From: JAHBTB01 sp964451255
Lineage (GTDB): Bacteria; Armatimonadota; Fimbriimonadia; Fimbriimonadales; Fimbriimonadaceae
DNA length: 64,000 nucleotides
Assembly (NCBI GenBank): GCA_964451255.1
Contig: CAYVHL010000001.1
Span: 124,001-188,000 of the forward strand
Reading direction: 5' to 3'
Made by a program: the position numbers and the translations under genes. The notes under the pieces are model-generated. The model did no database searches and was not told the origin of the DNA. It saw nothing but the letters and a program-made list of their open reading frames with translations. Shown here one piece after another: positions 25,053 to 33,140 of the stretch (within the stretch, counting starts at the first letter, position 1; each line of letters opens with the position of its first letter).

Positions 25053-25073
25053 GCGGGAGAGGCCGATTTTACC

Positions 25074-25379
25074 TCAGAGGCTGAGCACCAACTGTTTGGC
25101 GACGGTCTGTCCGTAGGCCCCCAGGGGCAAGACTCCACGGACGGTGTACGACGCACCGTTCCAGGTCGCCACGGCCCCGACACCCGTCGTGTCACTGACG
25201 GATACGGTGGCCGAAAGCCACGGCGGCGACCCCGCCCCGTAGGCGGCCGCGGTCAGGAACCGCTGGGCCAACACCGGCGACATGAACGAGACCACGCCAC
25301 GGTGGGCGACGGCGGACACCGTGAAGGTGTCCCCGAGCCTGTCCACGGCTCCGGCCAAGCGGGACTGCAATCGGGTCAT
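25074..25379 (-). CDS. Probable phage head-tail connector protein
   Basis: A 101-residue protein overlapping the preceding DUF1320-like gene by four bases (ATGA). Size, position and beta-rich content (DTFTVSAVAHRGVVSFM, GVGAVATWNGASYTVRGVLPLG) fit head-closure or stopper proteins that follow gp36-like adaptors in Mu-like and siphophage heads. No sequence motif proves it. It is the last protein gene before tRNA-Trp; in a complete phage, tail genes would follow here. Confidence 0.55.
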   Translation of the reverse strand: MTRLQSRLAGAVDRLGDTFTVSAVAHRGVVSFMSPVLAQRFLTAAAYGAGSPPWLSATVSVSDTTGVGAVATWNGASYTVRGVLPLGAYGQTVAKQLVLSL

Positions 25380-25798
25380 GTGCCGTCACCCTCTGGCTTG
25401 GCGCCGGCCAAGACGCCGGCCAAGCCCGTGATCGAGGGCGTCACGTCTGTTCGCAAGAACGGAGCCAACCGGACCAGTGAGGATACGATCAACCCTGACG
25501 GGTCTCGGACGTCGCCCGACCAGCGGGCCTTGACCGTCAGGTTGCCGACCGTCACGTCATCAAGCGCGCCTGGCTCCCGACCGAGTTGGGCCAGCACTTC
25601 GCCCGCCACATACTCCGTCGCAGCCGTGTCGAGCAGACCGGTCAGCCGGGTGTCGGCCGAACCCAACGCCGCCGGAGCGATCCAATACTCCAGCAATGGC
25701 ACGAACTCGGCCACCAAGTCGGAGACGGCGGTGTCGTAGGCCGTGTCCGTGAGGGCGGCCTTCGCCTTGACGCCCGCAAGGGTCACCGTCAGCGGCAC
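25376..25798 (-). CDS. Mu gp36-like head-tail adaptor (DUF1320-like)
   Basis: A 140-residue, mainly helical protein. The pattern of two helices separated by loops (AVSDLVAEFVPLLEYWIAPAAL; ATEYVAGEVLAQLGREPG) followed by a beta hairpin (VTVGNLTVKARW) matches adaptor proteins that bind the portal. It overlaps the preceding small membrane protein gene by 10 bases and the next gene by four. Assignment rests on size, helical pattern and position. Confidence 0.55.
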   Translation of the reverse strand: MPLTVTLAGVKAKAALTDTAYDTAVSDLVAEFVPLLEYWIAPAALGSADTRLTGLLDTAATEYVAGEVLAQLGREPGALDDVTVGNLTVKARWSGDVRDPSGLIVSSLVRLAPFLRTDVTPSITGLAGVLAGAKPEGDGT

Positions 25799-26067
25799 CC
25801 GTCACCCCTCGTGAAGACGACGTTCAACCGCTCGGCGACCCTGCGCACGACGTGGGTGTTCTCCCGGACGCCGTCGTCCAGATGGGCGACGGCGTCTCGG
25901 AACTGTCTCAGGGCCTTGTCGTGCCGGTCGAGGCTCGCCTCTACAAAGGAGACGAACCTGTCGGTCAAGGCACGTTGCTGGCGCATGGCCAGTTGCGCCA
26001 CCGCAAAGGCGGCCGCCGCGACTCCGGCCACCAGGCCGAAGAAGCCTTGCCAAGGAACCTCGTTCAT
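25789..26067 (-). CDS. Small membrane protein in phage-like module
   Basis: 92 residues: one N-terminal membrane helix (WQGFFGLVAGVAAAAFAVAQLAM) and an amphipathic coiled-coil-like tail (RFVSFVEASLDRHDKALRQFRDAVAHL). It could be a holin or spanin-like accessory, but sequence does not show this. It overlaps both neighbours (ATGA upstream), so it belongs to the operon. Confidence 0.5.
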   Translation of the reverse strand: MNEVPWQGFFGLVAGVAAAAFAVAQLAMRQQRALTDRFVSFVEASLDRHDKALRQFRDAVAHLDDGVRENTHVVRRVAERLNVVFTRGDGCR

Positions 26068-26294
26068 TTGCCGAAGACCCGCTTGACGATGCCCAGGAGC
26101 GAGCGGCCCTCTTCTTCCAGCGTGGCCGCCTCCTGGACGATCGCTGTCCAGTCGGCGGAGAGGGGGCGCTTCGCCGCTTCCTCAAGCTTAGCCCGGAAGG
26201 ACGCAAAGTGGCCCGCGAACCGATAGAACCCGTACAGCGCACCGAGGGCGAGCCCTAGCGAGCCGCCGATCAGGCTAGGAAAGAGATCCAGCAT
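26064..26294 (-). CDS. Small membrane protein overlapping the capsid gene
   Basis: 76 residues with one hydrophobic segment (LIGGSLGLALGALYGFYRFAG) and a charged helical tail. Its ATG lies inside the last codons of the capsid gene (20-base overlap), and its stop overlaps the next start (ATGA). Two consecutive small membrane proteins at this position are unusual for a Mu-like head module. The function is unknown. Confidence 0.5.
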   Translation of the reverse strand: MLDLFPSLIGGSLGLALGALYGFYRFAGHFASFRAKLEEAAKRPLSADWTAIVQEAATLEEEGRSLLGIVKRVFGK

Positions 26295-27213
26295 AGGCCG
26301 CCTGCCACAGTCCGTAACCCACGTTGTAACGGGCTCTTACCCCGTAGAAATACCGGTCGCGCATCCAAGCCGACTCGCTGCCGCTCGTCGCCTCCAACGC
26401 GGTGAACTCGACGGGCACGTCGGAGCGTTGTTGCAGGATGACCCCCTTGATCGGACGCTTGGTGTCGAGCAGGAACCAGTTCGACGCGGATGCGCCAGTG
26501 ATGTAAGGGCTGACGATCAGACGAAGCCTGCCCTGGAAGGCGTTGACATAGTCGGTCGGGGGCGTGCCTGTGCTACCCGTCGCCTTGGCGACAACGACCG
26601 GGCTCTCGACGAGTTCGATCGCGTCCCACATCTGGCTCGGGCCGACGACGAGCGTGTCCGGGACGATCCCGAGCGGGACGCCCGCGTCGTCCGGGTACTG
26701 CATCATCGCGCTGACCGCCGTCGCCAGGGCGTTGGCGCTGAGCCCGGAGGCGGATTTGTTCGAGGCGGTGCCGCCGGGCACGGGATGGGCGGTGTTGAAG
26801 AAGGACAGGCCGTCATAGCCGGTGCCCGTGCCACCCGAGGTGAGCGCGCCGACCACGATCTGGTGCCGGTGCTGGCTGACTCGGCTGGCCAAGTCTCGCA
26901 CGCGGAGCCGGATGAGACCGAGTTGGTCGTCCTCCAAGGCGCGGCGGTCGACCGCGATGCTGCTCTCGAAGACCTTGTCTTCGATCGTCACGGTGTAGGG
27001 AGACATGCCGGTGGGGCGGCGTTCGTCCACGAACTCGCGCATCGGCGGGGTCGCCCCCAACCAGGCGTACTTCTGGACGGGCAACGTCGTGGTGACGACG
27101 GTGGCGATCTGGTCGGCGATCGAGTTTTCAACCTCGGAGCGGTAGGCGGCTTCGAACTCGGTCTTCAGGCCGGGAGAGACAAGGTCGGGGATGTCAGAGC
27201 GTTGTAGCGGCAA
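26275..27213 (-). CDS. Major capsid protein, Mu gpT-like
   Basis: A 312-residue protein matching the Mu-like major head subunit gpT: N-terminal LVSPGLKTEFEAAYRSEVE, AWLGATPPMREFVDERRP, an E-loop region, DGLSFFNTAHPVPGG, VPDTLVVGPSQMWDAIELV and the C-terminal RDRYFYGVRARYNVGYGLWQAAYAG. It forms the icosahedral shell with an HK97-type fold. Length is normal for the family and no disruption is visible. It follows the cement-protein gene. Confidence 0.88.
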   Translation of the reverse strand: MPLQRSDIPDLVSPGLKTEFEAAYRSEVENSIADQIATVVTTTLPVQKYAWLGATPPMREFVDERRPTGMSPYTVTIEDKVFESSIAVDRRALEDDQLGLIRLRVRDLASRVSQHRHQIVVGALTSGGTGTGYDGLSFFNTAHPVPGGTASNKSASGLSANALATAVSAMMQYPDDAGVPLGIVPDTLVVGPSQMWDAIELVESPVVVAKATGSTGTPPTDYVNAFQGRLRLIVSPYITGASASNWFLLDTKRPIKGVILQQRSDVPVEFTALEATSGSESAWMRDRYFYGVRARYNVGYGLWQAAYAGSLS

Positions 27214-27261
27214 AGTGGGGTTTCCTCATGGTTAGGGTCTGGTCAAGTTTTCGTGCAGGGC

Positions 27262-27702
27262 TCATACGGAGTGGTTGTCGATCCGGACGCGGACTCCGGC
27301 CTCTCCGGTGGAGGTGGTCTCGACTGCCACGACCGTGCCGGTCTTGTAGGCGTTGGTGAGGCCGGTGGGAGAGGCCTGGACTTCCCAGTCCGACGCGGCG
27401 TAAACCTCCGCGCCCAGGTCGGTGACGGCAGGCGTGTAGCCGCTGGCCGCCTTGAAGACAAACGAGCCGGACTTGGTGACGTTCAAGCTCTTGCCTCCGG
27501 CGCTTCCCGCGCTGTTGTCGACGGTGTCGTTGGCGACGCCGACGAACTTGAGGTTCGCGGTCGCCGGGGCCATAGGGACGGCGAAGCCTGACGCGTTCAC
27601 GCCGACCGCCGCCCCCTTGTAGATCTTGGTGTTGCTGACCTTGTACGACACGACCAATCCAGGCCGTTCGTAGGTCTCAAAGCTCTTGGTGAGTGCTGCC
27701 AT
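27262..27702 (-). CDS. Capsid decoration (cement) protein, DUF2190-like
   Basis: A 146-residue beta-rich protein. GLVVSYKVSNTKIYKGAAVGVNASGFAVPM and FVGVANDTVDN match the DUF2190/Mu-like decoration pattern, proteins that stabilise the capsid surface. Its place between protease and capsid is the standard order. About 48 bases separate it from the capsid gene. Confidence 0.7.
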   Translation of the reverse strand: MAALTKSFETYERPGLVVSYKVSNTKIYKGAAVGVNASGFAVPMAPATANLKFVGVANDTVDNSAGSAGGKSLNVTKSGSFVFKAASGYTPAVTDLGAEVYAASDWEVQASPTGLTNAYKTGTVVAVETTSTGEAGVRVRIDNHSV

Positions 27703-27717
27703 GTTCTGTGTGTTAGA

Positions 27718-28659
27718 TCAGGCCCGCCGGTTGCGGGCGATTTCGCCGAGGTCTAGGCCGGGAAAGTGGCGCTCATAGAAGGCGCGCGCCTCGGGGTCAA
27801 GGGAAGGCTCGGCGGGTGGACGCGGCCCGCGAGTCTCGCGGAAGAGCCCGTGCGGCACCCCGCTCTCGATCAGGCGTTCGACAAGCCTTGCTAAGGGCAC
27901 GGTGTCTCCGTCGAAGACGACGTCCTGCTGTTCGCACAGGAGGGTCTCGGCGAAGGCGGTCTGGGCAGGAACCAACCGACCAGCTTGCAAGTAGTCGGCG
28001 ACTTTCCTCATCGCCTTGTCGCGGGCCTGTTCCTGACGCAGCGAGCGGTACTTGTCTTCCCAGCCAGTTTCCTCTTGGAACGGGGCGGTGAACACGGGTT
28101 CACCCCCGAACAAGCGGGCGGAAGGGACGCGCGGACGACGCACCAGGCTGACCTCTCGGATCTCGTCGAGTCCGGGCGACAGACCTAGCGACAATGACTG
28201 TGCGCCAGACTCGCGGATCAAGGCGTCGGCCTCGGCCGTGAGCGACACGGTGCCGACCAGGTCGTCGCCGTCGGCCTCGACTTTCGTCAAGTATCCGAGC
28301 TCGAGTGGCGACTTGGCGTGTTCGATGAGGATCGGCACCGGCAGGTCGAACCGCTCGGCAAGGCCGACTAGTTGTTCCCGGGTGACCCTGACCCCCTTGT
28401 CGGGGTAGTCGCCCGCCTCGAATAGCTTCGCCCGTCTTTCTGTCCACTTCCTGGGCTTGCCCAGGTAGGGGGGAGGCCGCAAGCCTCCCTCCGCGAGGGC
28501 CTTGGCGAGTTGGCCGCCTGTCTCTTCGTCCATGTCTTGCCGCCTGCCCAGATGGCCCGGGCCTGCGGCGGCGGCGGCCCGCAACAACTCACGCTGGTGC
28601 GGGGATATCTCTTCTTGTCTTGTCTTCAACCGTCGTCTCCAGAGCCGCGTCGGCTCCAA
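27718..28659 (-). CDS. Mu gpI-like head maturation protease/scaffold
   Basis: Up to 313 residues. The central segment resembles prohead proteases of the Mu I type: likely catalytic His in PILIEHAKSPLELGYLTK, then GTVSLTAEADALIRES, QSLSLGLSPG and IREVSLVRRPRVPSARLF. The acidic, helical C-terminal third (about 190-313) fits a scaffold cleaved during maturation. The start is uncertain: TTG 28659, TTG 28629 (GGAG seven bases upstream, perhaps best) or ATG 28533. It is the first gene of the phage-like operon. Confidence 0.68.
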   Translation of the reverse strand: MEPTRLWRRRLKTRQEEISPHQRELLRAAAAAGPGHLGRRQDMDEETGGQLAKALAEGGLRPPPYLGKPRKWTERRAKLFEAGDYPDKGVRVTREQLVGLAERFDLPVPILIEHAKSPLELGYLTKVEADGDDLVGTVSLTAEADALIRESGAQSLSLGLSPGLDEIREVSLVRRPRVPSARLFGGEPVFTAPFQEETGWEDKYRSLRQEQARDKAMRKVADYLQAGRLVPAQTAFAETLLCEQQDVVFDGDTVPLARLVERLIESGVPHGLFRETRGPRPPAEPSLDPEARAFYERHFPGLDLGEIARNRRA

Positions 28660-28667
28660 GACCTAGG

Positions 28668-28679
28668 AGACATATGTCT
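28668..28679. promoter_or_regulatory. Perfect palindrome upstream of the phage-like operon
   Basis: AGACATATGTCT is a 12-base perfect palindrome 9 bases before the first possible start of the operon and on the promoter side of it. It has the size of an operator half-site pair, but no repressor gene is adjacent. Confidence 0.3.
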
Positions 28680-28709
28680 TGTATGTCAACCAACCCTCCC
28701 TGACGTGGA

Positions 28710-28743
28710 ACGACCCCTGCCGACCATAGTCGGCGGGGGTCGT
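28710..28743 (-). terminator. Hairpin downstream of PEP-CTERM gene
   Basis: ACGACCCCTGCCGAC, loop CATA, GTCGGCGGGGGTCGT: a 15-bp stem with one G-T pair. It lies just beyond the stop at 28766 and upstream of the phage-like operon, separating the two. There is no strong T-run. Confidence 0.55.
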
Positions 28744-28765
28744 CTTGGGCGATGCGCGTGCTGTC

Positions 28766-29389
28766 TTAGCGAGAGCGGCGACGGCGCACCAACGCCAGCG
28801 CGCCGAGGCCGAGAGCGGCCATCGAGCATGGCTCAGGCACCGACTCGACCTCAACCCGGAATGCCGAAGTGACTTGCGTCGAGTAGCTCCAACTTGCACC
28901 GCTGTCTGTGCTATATGCGTGAGGCCCTGTCATGCCCTGGTCGTTCTTATTCAGCGTGCCCCATGTGTCGTCACCGGTTGAGCCAATCACCCAATACTTC
29001 TGGCCTGCTGTCAACGTGATCCAGGGAAATGCGTTTGGAAGCACGGTGGGTGGGGCCCCAGAGCCAAAACTTGGGCCACTGAAACTCCAAGTCGTGATCC
29101 ATGAACCGACGCCGTCGGCTCCGTCGTCGTTATACAGTCCAAATGAAAGAGCGTTCGAACCAGAAGCCCACTGCTCAGCCACAGTGATGCTGACGAGGGT
29201 GCCTCCTGCCCCGGCGACAAACTGGTCGCCTTGCCAATTGAGACCCACCGGGCTGCTCGCGCCGCCTAGCGTCCAGCCGGTAGTCGTGTTGTACGAATCT
29301 CCGGCACCGAATGAGTTGAATGCGATGTCCGCACAGGACAGCGTCGCCATGCCAAGCACGACGGCAAGAGATGCAATCTTTAGGTTCAT
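28766..29389 (-). CDS. PEP-CTERM secreted protein
   Basis: A 207-residue protein with signal peptide (IASLAVVLGMATLSCA). A beta-sandwich-like domain follows, with repeated Trp/Gly (WTLGGASSPVGLNW, YWVIGSTGDDTWG), of the choice-of-anchor type. The tail is VPEP, a hydrophobic stretch and RRRRSR. The PEP-CTERM tail directs sorting by exosortase, which is not encoded here. AAGGA lies eight bases before the ATG. The biological role is unknown. Confidence 0.82.
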   Translation of the reverse strand: MNLKIASLAVVLGMATLSCADIAFNSFGAGDSYNTTTGWTLGGASSPVGLNWQGDQFVAGAGGTLVSITVAEQWASGSNALSFGLYNDDGADGVGSWITTWSFSGPSFGSGAPPTVLPNAFPWITLTAGQKYWVIGSTGDDTWGTLNKNDQGMTGPHAYSTDSGASWSYSTQVTSAFRVEVESVPEPCSMAALGLGALALVRRRRSR

Positions 29390-29565
29390 TTTGTAATCCT
29401 TCTATGAGCTAACGAGCAAACCGGACACCATGTTCGGGATGGTCGTTGCCGTTTCAGACTACATCACGCCTACGTAGATTGAGAGTATTATAAGTATCTT
29501 CTGGTAGCAATTATAGGAATTACACGTATATGTCTGTGGTTCAAGCAGGTCGAAGGTGCGAACCT
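29390..29565 (-). promoter_or_regulatory. AT-rich promoter region of the PEP-CTERM gene
   Basis: Between trpS and the PEP-CTERM gene. The minus strand holds two TATAAT boxes 23 bases apart (centred near 29489 and 29512) within the only markedly AT-rich stretch nearby. Either could be the -10. The leader before the ATG would be about 90 bases. Confidence 0.35.
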
Positions 29566-30567
29566 TTAGAACATCCCCATAGCGTCCCTGACCTCGGCTA
29601 AGGTCTGGGCGGCACGTTCGCAGGCCCGCTCGGCACCCGCCTTCAAGATGTCTTCGATCGTGGCGTCGTCGAGTTGGGCGCGGCGCTCGCGGATCGGGCG
29701 CAGGAACTCGTTGATCAGCTCTGTCAGCTCTTTCTTGTTCTGCATGCAACCACGCAGGCCGTGCCGGTCCTCGTCCCACTGCCTTTCCCAGTCCTTGGAA
29801 TAGAGCCGGAGGTACTGGCACACGGCGCAACCCTCGGGGACGCCGGGGTCGGTCATCTTGATCTTTGTCGGGGTCGTGAACGCCTGCTTGATCCGCTTCG
29901 CCGTCTCGTCTTCCGTGTCCGACAAGTAGATGCAGTTGTCATAAGACTTGCTCATCTTACGCATGTCCAGGCCGGGAACCTTTGCCCGGCTCTCGTCCTC
30001 CGGGATCATGTACTTATAAGGGGTAAAGACTTGTTTTCCGTACAACCGGTTGAACCGCGCGGCGATGTCATTGCCGATCTCCAGGTGGGGCGCCTGGTCT
30101 TTTCCGACCGGCACACCGTACGGCTTGTACAGCAGAATGTCGACGCTTTGCAGGACGGGATAGCCCAGCAAGCCATAGGGCTCGCGCTCGGCGCCGCCCA
30201 GGTCTTCCTGTTTCTCCTTGTACGTGGGCACCCGCTCCAACCAGCCGAGCGGCGTCATCATGCTGAACAACAGGTAGAGCTCGCTGTGCTCTCGAACGTG
30301 CGACTGGACGAAGACCGCCGACCGCGCAGGGTCGATGCCCGCCGCCACAAAGTCCTTGGCCACTTCCCTGGCGTTCCGGCTCACCTGGTCCGGGTGCTCG
30401 TATTCGGTCGTCAGAGCGTGCAGATCGGCGACCATGCAGTACATCTCGAACCCTTTGTCCTGCAAGTCCACCCAGTTCCGCAACGCGCCTTCGTAGTTGC
30501 CGATGTGCAGCCGGGGGTTCGTGCTGCGCATGCCGCTGAGGATGCGTTTGTTTGCGGGTAGTTCCAT
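29566..30567 (-). CDS. trpS: Tryptophanyl-tRNA synthetase
   Basis: A 333-residue class I synthetase that charges tRNA-Trp. The HIGH-type motif is PRLHIGN near residue 22 and the KMSKS loop is RKMSKSYDN. GKDQAPHLEIGNDIAARFN forms the ATP/Trp site. Three cysteines (GCAVC...GC) recall, but do not complete, the four-Cys iron-sulfur motif of some TrpRS. It follows the M50 protease gene by 21 bases. Its substrate, tRNA-Trp, lies 4.5 kb downstream within the phage-like module. Confidence 0.95.
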   Translation of the reverse strand: MELPANKRILSGMRSTNPRLHIGNYEGALRNWVDLQDKGFEMYCMVADLHALTTEYEHPDQVSRNAREVAKDFVAAGIDPARSAVFVQSHVREHSELYLLFSMMTPLGWLERVPTYKEKQEDLGGAEREPYGLLGYPVLQSVDILLYKPYGVPVGKDQAPHLEIGNDIAARFNRLYGKQVFTPYKYMIPEDESRAKVPGLDMRKMSKSYDNCIYLSDTEDETAKRIKQAFTTPTKIKMTDPGVPEGCAVCQYLRLYSKDWERQWDEDRHGLRGCMQNKKELTELINEFLRPIRERRAQLDDATIEDILKAGAERACERAAQTLAEVRDAMGMF

Positions 30568-30588
30568 GTCAGGTTGCCTTGGTTGGGG

Positions 30589-31269
30589 TCAAAAGCTGAC
30601 GCCGATCAGTGACTTGGTGATCAGGGCGCGCAACGGCTCCATGATCGTGATGAGGACAGGGTCTCCGTTCGGAGGCATGGGGATCAAGACCAACGCCAAG
30701 AAGATAAAGGATCCGATCTGAAGGTTGAAGCGTGTCCAACTGAGCCTGGTCTGGTCGGGCAAGAACGTGCCGACCAGCCACATGCCGTCCAAAGGGCCGA
30801 TCGGCAAGAGGTTGAAGACAAACAGGGCGACGTTGATCAGGACCCCGAACAGGAGGATGTAGAAGAGGAAGGACTGCCCAAGATATCCGCCGAGAAATCG
30901 CAATAGAACAGCGAAGACGGCCGCCTGGACCAGGTTGCTCATCGGGCCTGCCGCCACTGCGATGAAGTGGTCCCACTTTGGATTCTTCATGTGCCTGGGG
31001 TCCATCGGCACCGGCCTCCCCCATCCGATCCCGAAACCAGCGAACGTGGTGATCAGGATCATGATCGTCCCCAAGAGGTCGAAGTGCTTGAACAGGTTCA
31101 GAGTGACCCGGCCGAACGACCGCGGAGTCGGGTCGCCCGCCATATCCGCGAACTTTGCGTGGCTGTACTCGTGCAGGCCGATGGCGAGAAAGATCACGAC
31201 GAGGATCGCCATGATCTGCTCCGGTGGCGGCATGTGCGCACCGAGCTGGGCGAGCGGCAACAGGTTCAC
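30589..31269 (-). CDS. Site-2 protease-family membrane metalloprotease (M50)
   Basis: The start is GTG at 31269, overlapping the lysA stop as GTGA. The 226-residue, mostly transmembrane protein has HEYSH (IGLHEYSHAKFADM) as zinc site and a distal NLLPIGPLDG providing the third ligand. It lacks PDZ and CBS domains, as in the small Rip/YwhC-type group. Substrate unknown. It sits between lysA and trpS in one operon. Confidence 0.88.
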   Translation of the reverse strand: MNLLPLAQLGAHMPPPEQIMAILVVIFLAIGLHEYSHAKFADMAGDPTPRSFGRVTLNLFKHFDLLGTIMILITTFAGFGIGWGRPVPMDPRHMKNPKWDHFIAVAAGPMSNLVQAAVFAVLLRFLGGYLGQSFLFYILLFGVLINVALFVFNLLPIGPLDGMWLVGTFLPDQTRLSWTRFNLQIGSFIFLALVLIPMPPNGDPVLITIMEPLRALITKSLIGVSF

Positions 31270-32567
31270 AGATCCCCCGGTAACTGCTCGCGGGCGAACA
31301 CCTCGTCCCACGACTCCGGCCTCTGCACCAGCGCCGCTTCCCCGTTCTCACGCAGGAGCACAGTGCCGGGCCTCGGGTACCGGTTGTAGTTGCTCGCCAT
31401 CGCACTGTTATACGCCCCGGTGACGAGGACCTGCAGGTAATCCCCCGGGTGTAGGTCGCCTGGCAACATCACGTCCTCGAACAGCATGTCGGTCTCGCAA
31501 TGCTTGCCGCTGACCGTGACGGGGCGGGACTCCCCAAGCGTCCGGCCGTCGGCGCTGGTGGCGACGACGTCGTACTTGGAGCCGTACATCACCGGGCGCG
31601 GGTTGTCGCTGAGCCCGCCGTCCACCGCGACATAGGTGCGGTGACCCTTGGTCGGGCTCGGGACGGTCTTGACCGGGCCGACGGTGTAGAGGGTGACCCC
31701 GCTCTCGCCGACGATCGACCGTCCCGGCTCCTGCACCAATGTCGGATGCAACCCGGCCGCGTCCAACACCTGCTTGATGGGCGCGACGAGCCGCTGGCAA
31801 TACTCCTCGACGGTCAGGGGGCGCTGGTCGCCGACGTAGTGGACGCCCAGCCCGCCGCCGACGTTGATGACCTGGGCCTCGTACCCGTGCCTGACCTTCA
31901 TCTCGGCCGCGAACTGGGCGATCAGTTCCCCACCGCTTACCTGGGCCCCAGGGTCCAACAGTTGCGACCCGACATGGCAGTGGAATCCTTTTACCGACAA
32001 TCCGGCCTCCAGACACTGCGAGAGCGCCTTCTCAGCCGAGCCGTCGGCGATGTTGAAGCCGAACTTCGTGTCCGACTGCCCGGTGCTGATCTTGGCGTGC
32101 GTCTTGGGGTCGACCCCCGGGGCCAAGCGGACGACCACGTCCGGCCGCGCGCCCCCGACGCCGCCAAGGTAGGCGATCTCCTCGAAATTGTCGACGACGA
32201 TCTGGTTGACGCCCTGGCTGATCGCGAAGTCGATCTCCCCGGGCTTCTTGTTGTTGCCGTGCAGGTGGCACCGGCTTGCGGGCACCCCTGCCCGCAAAGC
32301 CGCCTGTAGCTCGCCCTCGCTCGCGACGTCGACGAGCAAGCCCTCTTGATGGGCTATCTTCACGACGGCCAAGGTCGAGTTGGCTTTGCTGGCGTAGGTC
32401 AGTTCCCCGCCCGGCCACGCGGCCCGGAATGCGGCCAGGTAACGCCTGATCCGCCGCCGCAGGTGGCCTTCGTCGACGACATAGAGAGGCGTGCCCGACG
32501 CGGCTAGCCGCCTGACTTGGTCGTCCGACAGGACCAGACGGGTCTCCTGGGCGCTCGCCACAGACAT
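31266..32567 (-). CDS. lysA: Diaminopimelate decarboxylase
   Basis: A 433-residue PLP enzyme making lysine from meso-diaminopimelate. PLP Lys is in YASKANST, then HGNNK, GFHCHVGSQ, NVGGGLGVHY, EPGRSIVGESG and the dimer-supplied Cys in GKHCETDMLFED. The ATG at 32567 is chosen; reading further upstream would cross the divergent hsp20 gene. CATAAT lies seven bases before the ATG without a ribosome site, suggesting leaderless transcription. It heads the lysA-M50-trpS operon. Confidence 0.95.
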   Translation of the reverse strand: MSVASAQETRLVLSDDQVRRLAASGTPLYVVDEGHLRRRIRRYLAAFRAAWPGGELTYASKANSTLAVVKIAHQEGLLVDVASEGELQAALRAGVPASRCHLHGNNKKPGEIDFAISQGVNQIVVDNFEEIAYLGGVGGARPDVVVRLAPGVDPKTHAKISTGQSDTKFGFNIADGSAEKALSQCLEAGLSVKGFHCHVGSQLLDPGAQVSGGELIAQFAAEMKVRHGYEAQVINVGGGLGVHYVGDQRPLTVEEYCQRLVAPIKQVLDAAGLHPTLVQEPGRSIVGESGVTLYTVGPVKTVPSPTKGHRTYVAVDGGLSDNPRPVMYGSKYDVVATSADGRTLGESRPVTVSGKHCETDMLFEDVMLPGDLHPGDYLQVLVTGAYNSAMASNYNRYPRPGTVLLRENGEAALVQRPESWDEVFAREQLPGDL

Positions 32568-32574
32568 GCGACCG

Positions 32575-32580
32575 ATTATG
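32575..32580 (-). promoter_or_regulatory. -10 box 7 bases before the lysA ATG (leaderless)
   Basis: The minus strand reads CATAAT, CGGTCGC, ATG. The spacing places the transcription start at or beside the start codon. Confidence 0.45.
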
Positions 32581-32663
32581 CCCCGTCGCTTCCCTTGAAC
32601 CTGGGGACTGGAACCCGTCCGAACGGCACGCCGCACCGGCCCACAGGCGCGCACGACCGGCAG

Positions 32664-32669
32664 TACACT
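32664..32669 (+). promoter_or_regulatory. -10 box 6 bases before the hsp20 ATG (leaderless)
   Basis: TACACT, TCTGAC, ATG on the plus strand, with no Shine-Dalgarno. It faces away from the lysA promoter in a 108-base divergent region. Confidence 0.42.
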
Positions 32670-32675
32670 TCTGAC

Positions 32676-33140
32676 ATGGCCAAACGCGACCTCGACGAGT
32701 GGATGTTGCAAGTCGCCGCCGACTTCCAGAGGCACACTTCGGGCGGGCGTAACCCACGGGCAGGGGTCGCCCAACAGCGCGACTGGGCCCCAAGGGTCGA
32801 CCTCTTTGAGGCGGAGGGCCACTTCATCGTCCGCCTTGAACTGGCCGGAGTCGAAGCCGACCACGTTACCATCCAGTTCGACCACAAGCGCCACACACTG
32901 GTCGTGAAGGGAGTGAGGTCGGACGGCGTCTGTGACGGCAGGCGGCGCTACAACCCTCTTCAATTGGAGATCGAGACTGGGGCGTTTTACCGGGAGATCG
33001 CCTTGCCCCACGTCGCCGTCGACGTCCGCGCGACCCAGGCCTCTTGGACGAACGGCCTGTTACAACTCGTCGTACCGAAGGAGACGGATTCTGTGGACGT
33101 AGTCGAAGTCAGACAGATCACTATCGAACGCGTGAAATGA
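32676..33140 (+). CDS. Small heat-shock protein (Hsp20)
   Basis: A 154-residue alpha-crystallin-domain chaperone that holds unfolded proteins. The domain runs from about residue 38: APRVDLFEAEGHFIVRLELAGV, HTLVVKGVR, FYREIALPHVAVD, and the C-terminal WTNGLLQLVVPK matching the xGVLxIxxPK signature. It starts at ATG 32676; a longer frame would overlap lysA. Its TGA overlaps the lon ATG (ATGA), so chaperone and protease are translationally coupled. Confidence 0.92.
   Translation: MAKRDLDEWMLQVAADFQRHTSGGRNPRAGVAQQRDWAPRVDLFEAEGHFIVRLELAGVEADHVTIQFDHKRHTLVVKGVRSDGVCDGRRRYNPLQLEIETGAFYREIALPHVAVDVRATQASWTNGLLQLVVPKETDSVDVVEVRQITIERVK

Noticed and set aside
29566..30567. Iron-sulfur cluster in TrpRS
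   Set aside because: Only three of the four cysteines of the known motif are visible and the spacing differs, so it was not claimed.
32568..33011. N-terminal extension of lysA by about 148 codons
   Set aside because: It would lie antisense to the hsp20 gene and adds no LysA-like sequence; ATG 32567 gives the normal length.
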